Below, one piece after another: positions 18,312-26,930 of a stretch of 64,000 bases of DNA. Source of the stretch: Candidatus Obscuribacterales bacterium (GTDB taxonomy: Bacteria > Cyanobacteriota > Vampirovibrionia > Obscuribacterales > Obscuribacteraceae). Under the pieces are notes generated by a model. It had not been told where the DNA came from. It saw nothing but the letters and a program-made list of their open reading frames with translations, and searched no databases. The DNA lies in assembly GCA_021732085.1 (NCBI GenBank), contig JAKFVQ010000007.1, positions 401,372-465,371 on the forward strand, in the 5' to 3' direction. The first letter of the stretch is position 1. Every line of letters begins with the position of its first letter. The position numbers were made by a program, and so were the translations under genes.

Positions 18312-19139
18312 TTGGAATCGGTTCAACCCCCGCGACATACAGCGTTTCGACCTAAGACGGTCGTTTGTGAAAGACACGAACTGATCAGATTTGGACTGAA
18401 GAGAGTTGTCTCTGAAGTTCTGGAAATCATCGGCGAAGCTTCCGACGGAATGGCAGCGACGGAAATCATTCGTCGCATGAATCCGCAGTTTGTAATTCTT
18501 GATGTAGATCTAGATATCCTGAATGGGGTTGAAGTGGCCCGGCGAGTTACACAGGAAATGCCACAAACGCACCTGCTCATACTTACCGACTCTTACCACG
18601 CAACTAAATACCACAACCAGCTCTTGAGAGCCGGCGTCAGGGGTTTCTGCCTGAAGAGCTCGGGTCCACGAACCCTATTTGATGCAATCGATCAAGTTGC
18701 ACGCGGATTGCCATACTGCGATCCCAAGATTACCCAGCTGGTCAAGCAAACTCCTGTCAACGCGATGCCTAATACCAATCTCACAGATCGTGAGATTGAG
18801 GTTCTCATTCGCTTAGATCTTCGCAATAAAGAAATTGCCGAAGAACTGGACATGAAACTTAGAACGGTCGAAAAACATATCGAGTGCATACTTGCAAAGT
18901 TGAAAGTACCGACAAGAACTGCGGCGGCGCTCAAAGCAGTTCAGCTCGGTTATGTTCTTCTGCCGAAAATGCCTGGTCGCGACCCGGTTACCGGTGTTAC
19001 CTACGAGCAAACTGTTGCTGAACTGCAAGCAGAACTTGCCATCGCAAACGAGCACCTCAAAGCACTGCTGAAGCAAAACGAACTTCTCAAAGAAGCACTT
19101 CATGAGAAGATGCGAAACCCAACGGAACCGCAGCGTTAA
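18312..19139 (+). CDS. NarL/FixJ-type response regulator with C-terminal coiled coil
   Basis: A 275-residue protein starting at TTG 18312; GGAG six nt upstream decides this start. The receiver domain (about 15-130) keeps the phosphoacceptor D64 (VILDVD), T92 and K115. The LuxR-type helix-turn-helix spans 157-203 (LTDREIEVL, NKEIAEELDMKLRTVEKHI), so it should bind DNA as a dimer. Beyond the usual NarL end there is an extra tail with a heptad-like helix at 232-267 (TVAELQAELAIANEHLKALL). Such a tail could add a dimerisation or partner surface. No sensor kinase is adjacent. It may control the divergent barrel gene or the exported genes that follow; this is inference. Confidence 0.93.
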   Translation: MESVQPPRHTAFRPKTVVCERHELIRFGLKRVVSEVLEIIGEASDGMAATEIIRRMNPQFVILDVDLDILNGVEVARRVTQEMPQTHLLILTDSYHATKYHNQLLRAGVRGFCLKSSGPRTLFDAIDQVARGLPYCDPKITQLVKQTPVNAMPNTNLTDREIEVLIRLDLRNKEIAEELDMKLRTVEKHIECILAKLKVPTRTAAALKAVQLGYVLLPKMPGRDPVTGVTYEQTVAELQAELAIANEHLKALLKQNELLKEALHEKMRNPTEPQR

Positions 19140-19225
19140 CAGTCGGATTTACGAAAGTCAACGTTCAGATTAGTCAGAGGAACTTTATAAAGACTCTGAG
19201 ACTCTGTTATGCTTGTCAACATATC

Positions 19226-20173
19226 TTGTACGGGTGCTCGGACATAGGCAGAGTTCATATTGGCTGTAAAGTTTGCAGAGCCGTTTTTAGCGGTCTTTTT
19301 TCAGCGCTTTTATTTTCCTCTGCTCAATCAGTTTATGCTCAGACAGCTGAACCACCGCAGGCAAGCGAAGCACCGCCAACATTCAAGATTGCAGGCAGTA
19401 CAAGCCGCTCAATTCAAAAATATAGCGGTCTGACTTGGCTTAGCGAAAAGAGCATAAACCTTACGGGGACGCTGGCTGCAAAACTCATCCTTCACGGGAA
19501 GCCTCACCTGAAAGTTCAGGCTTATAGCTTTACAGATTCATTGCACGGCAAGTTCAAGAAAGTTTCGGTGGATCTAAAGGACTGCTCTTACAAGAAAGTA
19601 CCGCTCGGCGACCTGCATGCCAGTACGATGATGCCTGTACAGTTCAGGCTATTCAAATCGAAAAAGGGCCCGCCTGGTGTGGCAGCACCGGTGATGGTGG
19701 CGGTCACTGGACAGGTAGAAGAGTCAGATGTCTCCCGCGCACTTGAAAGCCCGACGATATCTTCACAGCTCAACTTCTTGAGATTGCAGCTACCCGGTCT
19801 TGGGGATCAACATTTGCAAGTCGTGGAGCCAAAAGTGAAGCTGGAAAATGGCAAGGTCAAAATCAACACCTGGCTGATCACAGCAAATGCTCCAAAAGAA
19901 ACCGGCGTAAAGCTGGATATCTGCGCCAGCCCGACTTTACAGAACGAGCGCTTCATCATGCTTAAAGAAACCAAAGTTGATTCAGCCGACATTATTGAGC
20001 CGGAAAAGTTTTCTGCATTCAGCGAAGACCTGCTCAATCCACTGCTCGATTTTGGAAAATTCGACAGACACACGCATGCCTTTCGTTTGAACGAATTGAA
20101 TGTTGAAGAGAAAAAAGTCAAATTTGCAGGTAAGCTATTATTGGCACCAAAGCCGGTAGCACCAAAAAACTAG
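19226..20173 (+). CDS. exported protein of unknown function
   Basis: A 315-residue protein. The only in-frame start ahead of the signal peptide is TTG 19226, with no clear ribosome site, so the start is uncertain. The signal peptide core is AVFSGLFSALLFSSAQ, with cleavage after VYA. The mature part is beta-rich and contains several Lys-rich strands (KLILHGKPHLKVQAYSF, KVKFAGKLLLAPKPV). I recognise no family or catalytic motif. Thirteen bp separate it from the GerMN lipoprotein gene, so the two are probably co-transcribed and both act outside the inner membrane. Confidence 0.7.
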   Translation: MYGCSDIGRVHIGCKVCRAVFSGLFSALLFSSAQSVYAQTAEPPQASEAPPTFKIAGSTSRSIQKYSGLTWLSEKSINLTGTLAAKLILHGKPHLKVQAYSFTDSLHGKFKKVSVDLKDCSYKKVPLGDLHASTMMPVQFRLFKSKKGPPGVAAPVMVAVTGQVEESDVSRALESPTISSQLNFLRLQLPGLGDQHLQVVEPKVKLENGKVKINTWLITANAPKETGVKLDICASPTLQNERFIMLKETKVDSADIIEPEKFSAFSEDLLNPLLDFGKFDRHTHAFRLNELNVEEKKVKFAGKLLLAPKPVAPKN

Positions 20174-20186
20174 AAAGTCCTATAAA

Positions 20187-20798
20187 ATGCGCCCAAAACT
20201 TGTTGCCTTTTTTGCTTCAGGGATCTTGAGCCTTACTCTATTGAACGCCTGTACCATTCATCGAACCGTTTTGAACGACCTCCCGAAGAAGGCCTTACCA
20301 GGCATAAACAATTACAATTTCAATGCCCCTGTCCATCAAGCACTTGAACGCGGAAGCATTGAGGCTCGGCAGCTGATAAATGAAGCAAGAAATGTTGCTG
20401 CCAAAAAGGAAACAATTATCTGGTTGGTCAAATCGAATCAAACGGACATGGTGCTCGTGCCAGTCCCTCGGCAGTCTGTTAACTCTGTAAATACAGCAGT
20501 TAAGGCTTTGCTGGACGGTCCTACAGCTGAAGAAGCACGCAAAGGATTTGGAAGCGAAATTCCTAGAGGCACCATCCTTTTAGATGTGATCGAGAATGAG
20601 AAGAGAATTGAGATCAATCTTTCGCGAAGATTCGCCTCGGGCGGTGGAACGAGCTCGATAGAAACCCGACTACAACAGTTGAGCAAGACGGTTCGCCCTC
20701 TAGCAGGGGACAAGCCGGTGTACTTAAACGTGGAAAGTAGAAGGCTCAGCATGACGCCCGGTGAAGGCATAGAAGTCAAACAGCCTATTAATATGTAA
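20187..20798 (+). CDS. GerMN-domain lipoprotein
   Basis: A 203-residue protein with a lipoprotein-type signal (hydrophobic 5-20, Cys22 in LLNACTIH). The GerMN domain occupies about 75-200: LVPVPRQSVN, ALLDGPTAEE, the conserved GSEIPRGTILLDV, then an INLSRRFASGGG turn and TRLQQLSKTV. GerMN domains occur in spore germination protein GerM and in many non-sporulating bacteria in envelope lipoproteins, where they are linked to peptidoglycan contacts. The usual conserved glycines are present. It forms a likely two-gene unit with the exported protein upstream and ends at a strong terminator. Confidence 0.88.
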   Translation: MRPKLVAFFASGILSLTLLNACTIHRTVLNDLPKKALPGINNYNFNAPVHQALERGSIEARQLINEARNVAAKKETIIWLVKSNQTDMVLVPVPRQSVNSVNTAVKALLDGPTAEEARKGFGSEIPRGTILLDVIENEKRIEINLSRRFASGGGTSSIETRLQQLSKTVRPLAGDKPVYLNVESRRLSMTPGEGIEVKQPINM

Positions 20799-20821
20799 AC
20801 GCCAGCACGCCCTTCAAAACA

Positions 20822-20858
20822 AAAGGCAGATGCTCTTCTTTGGTGTGCATCTGCCTTT
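20822..20858. terminator. bidirectional intrinsic terminator
   Basis: A perfect 12-bp stem AAAGGCAGATGC (20822-20833) / GCATCTGCCTTT (20847-20858) with a 13-nt loop. A-rich and T-rich flanks lie on both sides. It lies between the convergent stops of the GerMN lipoprotein and SulP genes. Confidence 0.85.
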
Positions 20859-20875
20859 GTCTATTGGCTTGAATT

Positions 20876-22402
20876 CTATCGCTCGGAGCGACCACCGGCC
20901 GACACCAGTGCGCGGTTAGCTTTATGGTGCAGCACATGCCAGTCAACCGTCAGATCAGCGCCCTGAGTTTCGTACTTCTCTTCCCAACTGTTGAACAAAT
21001 CGAAGCAAGCATGATCTATATAGCTGACGTTCGTGATGTCGATATGGAGATCGGCATCGTGAGGAACCTTCTCAAGCTCAGCAGTCAAGTTCGGCAAGCT
21101 AAGGAAAGTAGCGGCGCCAGACAGCGTCATTGTTGTACGCTGACCTTCGTGGGTGGTCTGGACGTCCAACTTACACATAATGTAGAGGAGTTTGAGCAGC
21201 GAAAGAACGATACCGGTTGTGACACCAGTCAAAAGATCAGTGAACACGATAGTTCCCATTGTAGCCACGCAGATAAAGAGCTCGGCTTTGTTGTGCTCAC
21301 CAAGAGCTTTTATCGATTTGATGTCTAACAGCTTGTAGCCTGTATAGACCAACAGAGCTGCTAGTGCTGCGCTCGGAATCAAACGCAAAACTGAAGGAAA
21401 AAACAGAACGAAGAGCAGCAACCAGCATCCGTGCAATATTGCCGACAAACGTGTTTTTGCACCGGCCTTGATATTGACCGAACTACGAACGATAACGCCA
21501 GTGATTGGCAAGGCGCCGAATATACCGCAAAGCGTGTTTCCCACACCTTGAGCTAAAAGCTCTTTATCATATTTGCTCTTGTTGCCAACGAGGATGCGAT
21601 CGACAGCATTGGCAGTAAGCAAAGTCTCGGCACTGGCGATAAGTGCGATGGCCGCTGCCTCTTCAATTACGGTCCAGAATCCCATTTTAGAGAACACATT
21701 GAAATCAATGAAGTTAATCGAAGCGAACAAATTGTCTGGAAGAGTTACGCGGTTTACGTCTAAATTCAAACCGACAGAAAGCAATGTAACACCCAGAATC
21801 GCTAAGAGAGCGGACGGGATAGCTGAGCGTAATCTCTCAAACGGCATCTTTTCCCAAAGTAAAATGATCGCAATTGTGATTAATCCCATCAATGCGGCAA
21901 TGTGATTTAAATCGTGATTTTGATTCAAGCAGGAGATGAGCGAAGAGGGAATGGTCATCAGATTCTCGAGCCCAGAACCTTTCGGTTTACCATCCAGCAT
22001 TACATGGAACTGGCTGGCGAGGATTAAAAGACCGATACCGGAGAGCATGCCCTGTACCACCGCCGGTGATACCGCACGGAAGATGCGGCCGAGCTTAAAT
22101 ACACCGAACGACAATTGCATCAATCCTGCTACGAAGATAATAGGAAAGAGTCCGGACAAACCGAACTTGTTCACAATGTCGAAGACCATTACGGTCAAGC
22201 CCGCTGCCGGTCCGCTAACTTGCAACGGACATCCGGATAAGCTGCCGACGACGATACCGCCAATGATACCGGCAAGCAATCCTGACACAGGCGGACATCC
22301 TGAGGCTATTGCGATACCCATACACAGAGGTAGCGCCACAAGGAAAACCACCATCGATGCCAGGAAATCATGACGCCATTTTGCGTCGAATAGTGCAATC
22401 AC
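20876..22402 (-). CDS. SulP-family anion transporter with STAS domain
   Basis: An inner-membrane protein of 508 residues from GTG 22402, which has GAGG six nt upstream; another GTG at 22414 would add four residues. The transporter core has about 12-14 helices, with the SulP signature region PLCMGIAIASGCPPVSGLLAG and SGPAAGLTVMVFDIV near the N-terminus. Residues about 420-490 form a STAS domain (MTLSGAATFLSLPNL, HIDITNVSYIDHACFDLF). The Ser that is phosphorylated in some STAS proteins is replaced by His. SulP members carry sulfate, bicarbonate or organic anions; the sequence alone does not tell which. It is divergent from glnS. Confidence 0.9.
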   Translation of the reverse strand: MIALFDAKWRHDFLASMVVFLVALPLCMGIAIASGCPPVSGLLAGIIGGIVVGSLSGCPLQVSGPAAGLTVMVFDIVNKFGLSGLFPIIFVAGLMQLSFGVFKLGRIFRAVSPAVVQGMLSGIGLLILASQFHVMLDGKPKGSGLENLMTIPSSLISCLNQNHDLNHIAALMGLITIAIILLWEKMPFERLRSAIPSALLAILGVTLLSVGLNLDVNRVTLPDNLFASINFIDFNVFSKMGFWTVIEEAAAIALIASAETLLTANAVDRILVGNKSKYDKELLAQGVGNTLCGIFGALPITGVIVRSSVNIKAGAKTRLSAILHGCWLLLFVLFFPSVLRLIPSAALAALLVYTGYKLLDIKSIKALGEHNKAELFICVATMGTIVFTDLLTGVTTGIVLSLLKLLYIMCKLDVQTTHEGQRTTMTLSGAATFLSLPNLTAELEKVPHDADLHIDITNVSYIDHACFDLFNSWEEKYETQGADLTVDWHVLHHKANRALVSAGGRSER

Positions 22403-22417
22403 TGTCCACCTCACAAG

Positions 22418-22439
22418 GAATCAGAATGTTTGCTGATTC
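22418..22439 (-). promoter_or_regulatory. hairpin just upstream of the SulP ribosome site
   Basis: GAATCAG (22418-22424) and CTGATTC (22433-22439) form a perfect 7-bp inverted repeat with an 8-nt loop, about 10 nt before the GAGG site of the SulP gene. It could be an operator or an mRNA element affecting translation; neither can be decided from sequence. Confidence 0.35.
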
Positions 22440-22503
22440 AGACTAAACACAAACTATATCGGGAATAGACAAAAAATAAAAAGGGTTCTTAGCTAACGAC
22501 AGC

Positions 22504-22520
22504 AACAAATCAAATTTGTT
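22504..22520. promoter_or_regulatory. AT-rich inverted repeat in the sulP-glnS interval
   Basis: AACAAAT (22504-22510) and ATTTGTT (22514-22520) form a 7-bp inverted repeat with a 3-nt centre. Its size and symmetry fit an operator for a dimeric regulator. The binding protein is unknown. The rest of this 487-bp divergent interval is AT-rich, with the glnS promoter as its other feature. Confidence 0.35.
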
Positions 22521-22663
22521 TCAAAATTCCGAAATATTGATCAAATCTAGTTTTCAGCGTTTTCGTACCTTTCACCAAACCTTCAATTTGAATTCCGTCA
22601 ACAGGAAAATCCGCTAACAATATTTTTGCCAGAAAGGCTCGTACGGCTTGATTTCTCAAGCTT

Positions 22664-22692
22664 TTGTTAAAGATGACAGCCTCAGTTAAAAT
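22664..22692 (+). promoter_or_regulatory. sigma70-type promoter for glnS
   Basis: TTGTTA (22664-22669), a 17-nt spacer and TAAAAT (22687-22692). Transcription from here would give a leader of about 190 nt before the glnS GTG. Confidence 0.45.
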
Positions 22693-22889
22693 GAACGAAC
22701 AAAAATATTAAAGCTTGAAAGTTTCGTAAGGCTGTCAGCCGCTTGATCTCCAGCACTTCTACTATGCATTGAAAACTATTAAAATGTCAAGTTGGAGATT
22801 GGTTTTGGGTACACGCGTATGCGCAATTTGCCTGTAAAATAGAAAGCTCTATGAAAGATTCGCAGCTCTAAAGCTGAAAGGGACTGATC

Positions 22890-24617
22890 GTGAATTCCTC
22901 TGCATCTGCACCGGCAACTCCTGCAAAACAAAACGACTTCATTCGAGACATCATCGATGAGGATTTGAAAGCTGGCCGCCACAGCAAAGTCATAACGAGA
23001 TTCCCTCCAGAGCCGAACGGTTTTTTGCATATTGGTCATGCAAAGTCAATTTGTTTGAACTTCGGATTGGCTCTCGATTACAGAGAGAGGCTCCCGCAGA
23101 GCGGAACGCGCTGCCATCTTCGCTTCGATGATACAGACCCTGTCAAAGAAGACACTTTATTTGAAGACGGAATTCAGGAAGATGTTCGCTGGTTAGGCTT
23201 CCAGTGGGACGGTCTCTATCATGCCAGCGATTACTTCGAAAAGATGTTCGAGTATGCCGAGCATCTGATTAATGCAGGCAAAGCATATGTCTGCAGCTTA
23301 AGCGACGCCGAGATCAAACAATATAGAGGATCAGTCACAAGCCCAGGACAAGCAAGTCCTTATCGCGAGCGCAGTGTAGAAGAAAACCTCGATCTTTTCC
23401 GCCGTATGCGCAAGGGCGAATTCAAAGACGGCGAGCACGTGCTGCGTGGCAAAGTAGACATGGCAAATGCCAACATGAAGATGCGCGACCCGCTTCTCTA
23501 CCGCATCCGACACACAGAGCACCACATGACCGCAGACAAGTGGTGCATTTATCCAATGTATGACTATGCCCATCCAATTTCCGATGCCATAGAAGGCATC
23601 ACTCATAGTATTTGCACGCTTGAGTTCGAAAACAATCGAGAACTCTATGATTGGGTAATAGACAACCTCATAGACTATGCAAAATTCCCAAGCCGACCAC
23701 GTCAGTATGAGTTTGCCCGACTTAACTTGAACTACACGGTCATGAGCAAACGCCGACTGCTTGAGCTTGTACAAGGTAATCATGTCCGAGGCTGGGATGA
23801 CCCACGCCTTCCGACAATCGCAGGACTGAGAAGACGTGGTTATACGCCGGAAAGCATCAGAGCATTCTGCGCCAGCGTTGGTGTTGCAAAAGCAAACAGC
23901 ACTGTTGATATGGCGCAGCTGGAATTCTGCGTGCGCGACGATCTGAATCAGAAAGCGCCGCGCGTAATGGCAGTTCTCAATCCTCTTAAGGTTGTCATCG
24001 AAAACTATCCGGATGATAAGGTCGAAGAACTCGAAGCAGCTTATTGGCCGCACGACGTTCCCAAAGAGGGTTCTCGCAAAGTGCCGTTTTGCAAAGAGAT
24101 CTTCGTTGAGCAAGACGACTTCATGCAGGATCCGCCGAAAGACTATTACCGGCTGGCACCGGGAAAGGAAGTGCGCCTGCGCTATTCTTATTGCGTCACA
24201 TGCACTGATGTGATCAAGGATGCTGATGGAAAAGTTGTAGAGCTGCGTTGCACTTACGACCCCAAGACGCTTGGCGCCAACCCCGAGGGACGGAAGGTGA
24301 AGGGCACAATTCACTGGGTCAGCGCGAAGCATGCAGTCAATGCAGAACTAAGGTTATATGACCGCCTGTTGAGCGATGAGGCGCCACCGGCTGGCAAAGA
24401 CAGCGATTTCCTCAACGCAATAAATCCCAATGCCTTGCAAGTTCTAACCGGATGCAAGTTGGAGCCGAGCCTAGCTTCGGCAGCAGCAGGCGACCGTTTT
24501 CAATTCGAAAGACAGGGCTATTTCATCGCTGACAGCAAAGACAGTAAGCCCAATAGTCTCGTTTTCAATCGAATAGTGACGCTGAAAGACTCCTGGGCTC
24601 GTTCTCAGAAAAAATAA
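22890..24617 (+). CDS. glnS: glutaminyl-tRNA synthetase
   Basis: A 575-residue class I aminoacyl-tRNA synthetase starting at GTG 22890 with AAGGGA about 8 nt upstream. It charges tRNA(Gln) with glutamine in the cytosol. The HIGH motif lies in [15 protein letters not shown] (47-50) and the KMSKS-equivalent is VMSKR (285-288). [10 protein letters not shown] and the GlnRS-specific C-terminal anticodon-binding beta barrels follow ([27 protein letters not shown]). Length matches the E. coli enzyme plus a short N-terminal tail. Most Cyanobacteria instead make Gln-tRNA with GluRS and GatCAB, so direct GlnRS is notable if the lineage guess is right. It heads a plus-strand run with rpmE and pyrF. Confidence 0.97.
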   Translation: MNSSASAPATPAKQNDFIRDIIDEDLKAGRHSKVITRFPPEPNGFLHIGHAKSICLNFGLALDYRERLPQSGTRCHLRFDDTDPVKEDTLFEDGIQEDVRWLGFQWDGLYHASDYFEKMFEYAEHLINAGKAYVCSLSDAEIKQYRGSVTSPGQASPYRERSVEENLDLFRRMRKGEFKDGEHVLRGKVDMANANMKMRDPLLYRIRHTEHHMTADKWCIYPMYDYAHPISDAIEGITHSICTLEFENNRELYDWVIDNLIDYAKFPSRPRQYEFARLNLNYTVMSKRRLLELVQGNHVRGWDDPRLPTIAGLRRRGYTPESIRAFCASVGVAKANSTVDMAQLEFCVRDDLNQKAPRVMAVLNPLKVVIENYPDDKVEELEAAYWPHDVPKEGSRKVPFCKEIFVEQDDFMQDPPKDYYRLAPGKEVRLRYSYCVTCTDVIKDADGKVVELRCTYDPKTLGANPEGRKVKGTIHWVSAKHAVNAELRLYDRLLSDEAPPAGKDSDFLNAINPNALQVLTGCKLEPSLASAAAGDRFQFERQGYFIADSKDSKPNSLVFNRIVTLKDSWARSQKK

Positions 24618-24644
24618 CAATAAGCTGACGATTCATGAAAGGCG

Positions 24645-24673
24645 CTGACTTTTGGCTCTTTTCTTGGTAAGAT
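24645..24673 (+). promoter_or_regulatory. sigma70-type promoter for rpmE
   Basis: CTGACT (24645-24650), a 17-nt spacer and TAAGAT (24668-24673), about 55 nt before the rpmE start. The short leader contains a weak AAACG...CGTTT inverted repeat. Confidence 0.5.
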
Positions 24674-24733
24674 TTATTTTTGCGCCCAAACGGCGCTAAT
24701 TTGCGTTTCCATCATAAGTTTTGAAGGTCTGAC

Positions 24734-24952
24734 ATGAAGGAAGGAATTCATCCGAAGTACAGTGAAGTTACCGCAGTTTGTGTCTGTGGCAACCAGGTTG
24801 AACTCGGATCAACCAAGCCACAAATCCGCGTTGAAATTTGCAGCGCCTGCCATCCTTATTACACTGGTCAGCAGAAGATTATCGACACTGAAGGTAGAGT
24901 CGATCGCTTCGTCAAGCGCTATAAGCTTGAGAAAGCCGGCAAAGCCGAGTAA
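24734..24952 (+). CDS. rpmE: 50S ribosomal protein L31
   Basis: A 72-residue basic protein beginning MKEGIHPKYSEV, as L31 does. The zinc-type cysteines are present: CVCG in the N-terminal strand and CSACHP in the middle. These mark the C+ (zinc-binding) form of L31, which helps bridge the subunits of the 70S ribosome. An ATG at 24734 follows GAAGG by about 6 nt. pyrF begins 12 bp downstream, so the two are very likely in one transcript. Confidence 0.97.
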   Translation: MKEGIHPKYSEVTAVCVCGNQVELGSTKPQIRVEICSACHPYYTGQQKIIDTEGRVDRFVKRYKLEKAGKAE

Positions 24953-24964
24953 AGGATTGAGCGC

Positions 24965-25711
24965 GTGCCGCTTTCAACAAGCACAATCGCTCGCGACCGC
25001 CTGATACTGGCAGTCGACACCGCAGACATCAAGGAAGCTCGTCGATACTTAGACGAGCTTCATGCGCATGTAGGGGTGTTCAAAATCGGTCTGCAATTGT
25101 TTACACATTACGGACCTGAAATATTAAAGATTTTTCAGAGCGCCGGGGCGAAGATCTTCCTCGACTGCAAATTTCTGGACATTCCCAACACCGTAGCCAA
25201 AGCAGCAGAAGCAGCGGCTGCGCATGGGGTTGAAATGTTCACCATCCACGCCTGCGGTGGCACAGAGATGTTGATGGCGGCAAGTCAATCTGTAAATGCT
25301 TTCGCGCAAAAAGAAGGCGTGCCACCACCTACGATACTGGCAGTAACCGTGCTGACCAGCATCAGTCCGGACACCCTGCGCAACGAACTTTCAGTCGGAC
25401 TAGACATGAAAGATCAAGTGATAAAACTAGCAAGACAGTGCAAGGATTCTGGAATAACTGGGTTAGTTGCATCGCCGGAAGAAGTCAAAGCACTCAGGTC
25501 GGAACTAGGCAAAGATATGGTGATTGTTACACCTGGAGTTCGTCCCGCTTGGGCAGATACAAACGATCAAAAACGCTTCACCACGCCGGCGCAAGCAATC
25601 AAAAACGGCTCCGACTATCTTGTGGTTGGCCGTCCGATTACCGGTGCGAAGGAGCCGCGATCGGCAGCTCAACAAATAGTAGAAGAGATGCAATCAGCGC
25701 TTGATGAATAA
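24965..25711 (+). CDS. pyrF: orotidine 5'-phosphate decarboxylase
   Basis: A 248-residue cytosolic enzyme of UMP synthesis that decarboxylates OMP. The start is GTG 24965, with AAAGGA about 8 nt upstream. The (beta/alpha)8 barrel shows VFKIGLQLF with K40 and the catalytic D-x-K-x-x-D triad D67, K69, D72 in FLDCKFLDIPNTV. It also shows the phosphate-binding VTPGVRP and VGRPIT at the C-terminal side. The length is the usual 230-250. Linked to rpmE on one side and to a PLP-dependent enzyme gene 22 bp downstream on the other. Confidence 0.97.
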   Translation: MPLSTSTIARDRLILAVDTADIKEARRYLDELHAHVGVFKIGLQLFTHYGPEILKIFQSAGAKIFLDCKFLDIPNTVAKAAEAAAAHGVEMFTIHACGGTEMLMAASQSVNAFAQKEGVPPPTILAVTVLTSISPDTLRNELSVGLDMKDQVIKLARQCKDSGITGLVASPEEVKALRSELGKDMVIVTPGVRPAWADTNDQKRFTTPAQAIKNGSDYLVVGRPITGAKEPRSAAQQIVEEMQSALDE

Positions 25712-25733
25712 TTGAGCAAATGCGGAGGTTCAA

Positions 25734-26912
25734 ATGAGCGCTTCTCAGGATCAAACTAGTACGCTCATCGAGTTTCGCAAACAGTTTTCTGCTTTACAGA
25801 ACAAGCACTACCTCAACTTTGGCGCTCAAGGCGTAATGAGCGAAAAAACTCTCACGGCGATCCAAGAAAGCTATCAATTTGTGCAAGATAACGGTCCCCT
25901 CAACAATCGCATGTTCGGGTGGATCGTCAGCCAGGCCGCTGGCATAAAAGAACTGATAGCAAAAAACTTTGGAGGGCAGCCTGTCTCTTACGCAATTACG
26001 CAAAATGCAACCGAAGGCTGCAATATCGGGCTGTGGGGGCTCGACTGGCAGCCCGGAGATAGATTACTTCTGACCGACTCAGAACACAATGGCGTTGTAG
26101 CAGCAGCCAAGCAACTAAGTGCGCGCCGTGGGGTAATTCTCGACTACTGCGAAGTTTCCAAGGCGACATCGGAACAAAGCGTTCTTGAAAAAGTAGAAGC
26201 ATCATTGAAGTTGAAACCAAGGATGTTTCTCTTCAGCCATGTTTTATGGAACACTGGCGCAGTGCTCCCAGCCAAACGACTCGTTGATTTATGCCGGGCA
26301 GCATCCTGCATCAGCGTAGTCGATGGAGCGCAATCGGCAGGTGTGCTGCCTCTTGATCTAGAAGAAATAGGCGCCGATGTTTACGCGATGACGGGGCACA
26401 AATGGCTAGGTGGACCGGAAGGCGTCGGCAGCATGTACGTAAGACCCAACGCTACGGAGCTAATTCAACCCACCTTCGTGGGATGGCGAAGCACCGTATA
26501 CGATGGCTCGGAGAACCCGCCCTTCTTGGACGGTGCAGCACGATTCGAACTAGCAACGTCACCATTCCCGCTGCTGGCAGGTCTGGCCGAAGCAATCACT
26601 TTGCACAATACTTTTGCCGAAAAAGAAGCTCGATACAATCGCATCGTTTCATTGGCAAGAAAGCTGCGCGACGAAATCAGCAGCTTACCCGATGTCGAAT
26701 TCTTATCGGCAGAACAAAACTCCAGCTTAGTCTCCTTCACTGTTAAGAATCACTCTCATGGACAAATAGTAAAATCGCTTGAAGAGAACTTCAAGATAAC
26801 AGTGCGCACAATTCCCTGCCCTGACTGCATCAGGGCATCAATACATTACTTTTCAGATGCCGATGCAGAAAGATTCGCCGCAGGGCTTGCCGAGATATTA
26901 GCCGCTCAATAA
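25734..26912 (+). CDS. class V aminotransferase-fold PLP enzyme, cysteine lyase/desulfurase-like
   Basis: A 392-residue fold-type I PLP enzyme. Visible cofactor residues are H118 (SEHNG), D197 and Q200 (VVDGAQSAG), and the Schiff-base lysine K223 in MTGHKWLGGPEGVG. The GHKWLGGPEGVGSMYV loop resembles cyanobacterial L-cysteine/cystine C-S lyases and SufS-like desulfurases. The flexible loop with a persulfide-forming cysteine is not obvious, which favours lyase or epimerase-type chemistry over desulfurase. The substrate cannot be fixed from sequence. It is 22 bp after pyrF and 18 bp before a Ser/Thr kinase gene, so it is probably co-transcribed with both. Confidence 0.85.
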   Translation: MSASQDQTSTLIEFRKQFSALQNKHYLNFGAQGVMSEKTLTAIQESYQFVQDNGPLNNRMFGWIVSQAAGIKELIAKNFGGQPVSYAITQNATEGCNIGLWGLDWQPGDRLLLTDSEHNGVVAAAKQLSARRGVILDYCEVSKATSEQSVLEKVEASLKLKPRMFLFSHVLWNTGAVLPAKRLVDLCRAASCISVVDGAQSAGVLPLDLEEIGADVYAMTGHKWLGGPEGVGSMYVRPNATELIQPTFVGWRSTVYDGSENPPFLDGAARFELATSPFPLLAGLAEAITLHNTFAEKEARYNRIVSLARKLRDEISSLPDVEFLSAEQNSSLVSFTVKNHSHGQIVKSLEENFKITVRTIPCPDCIRASIHYFSDADAERFAAGLAEILAAQ

Positions 26913-26930
26913 GAGCCCAGATGAGAAGCC

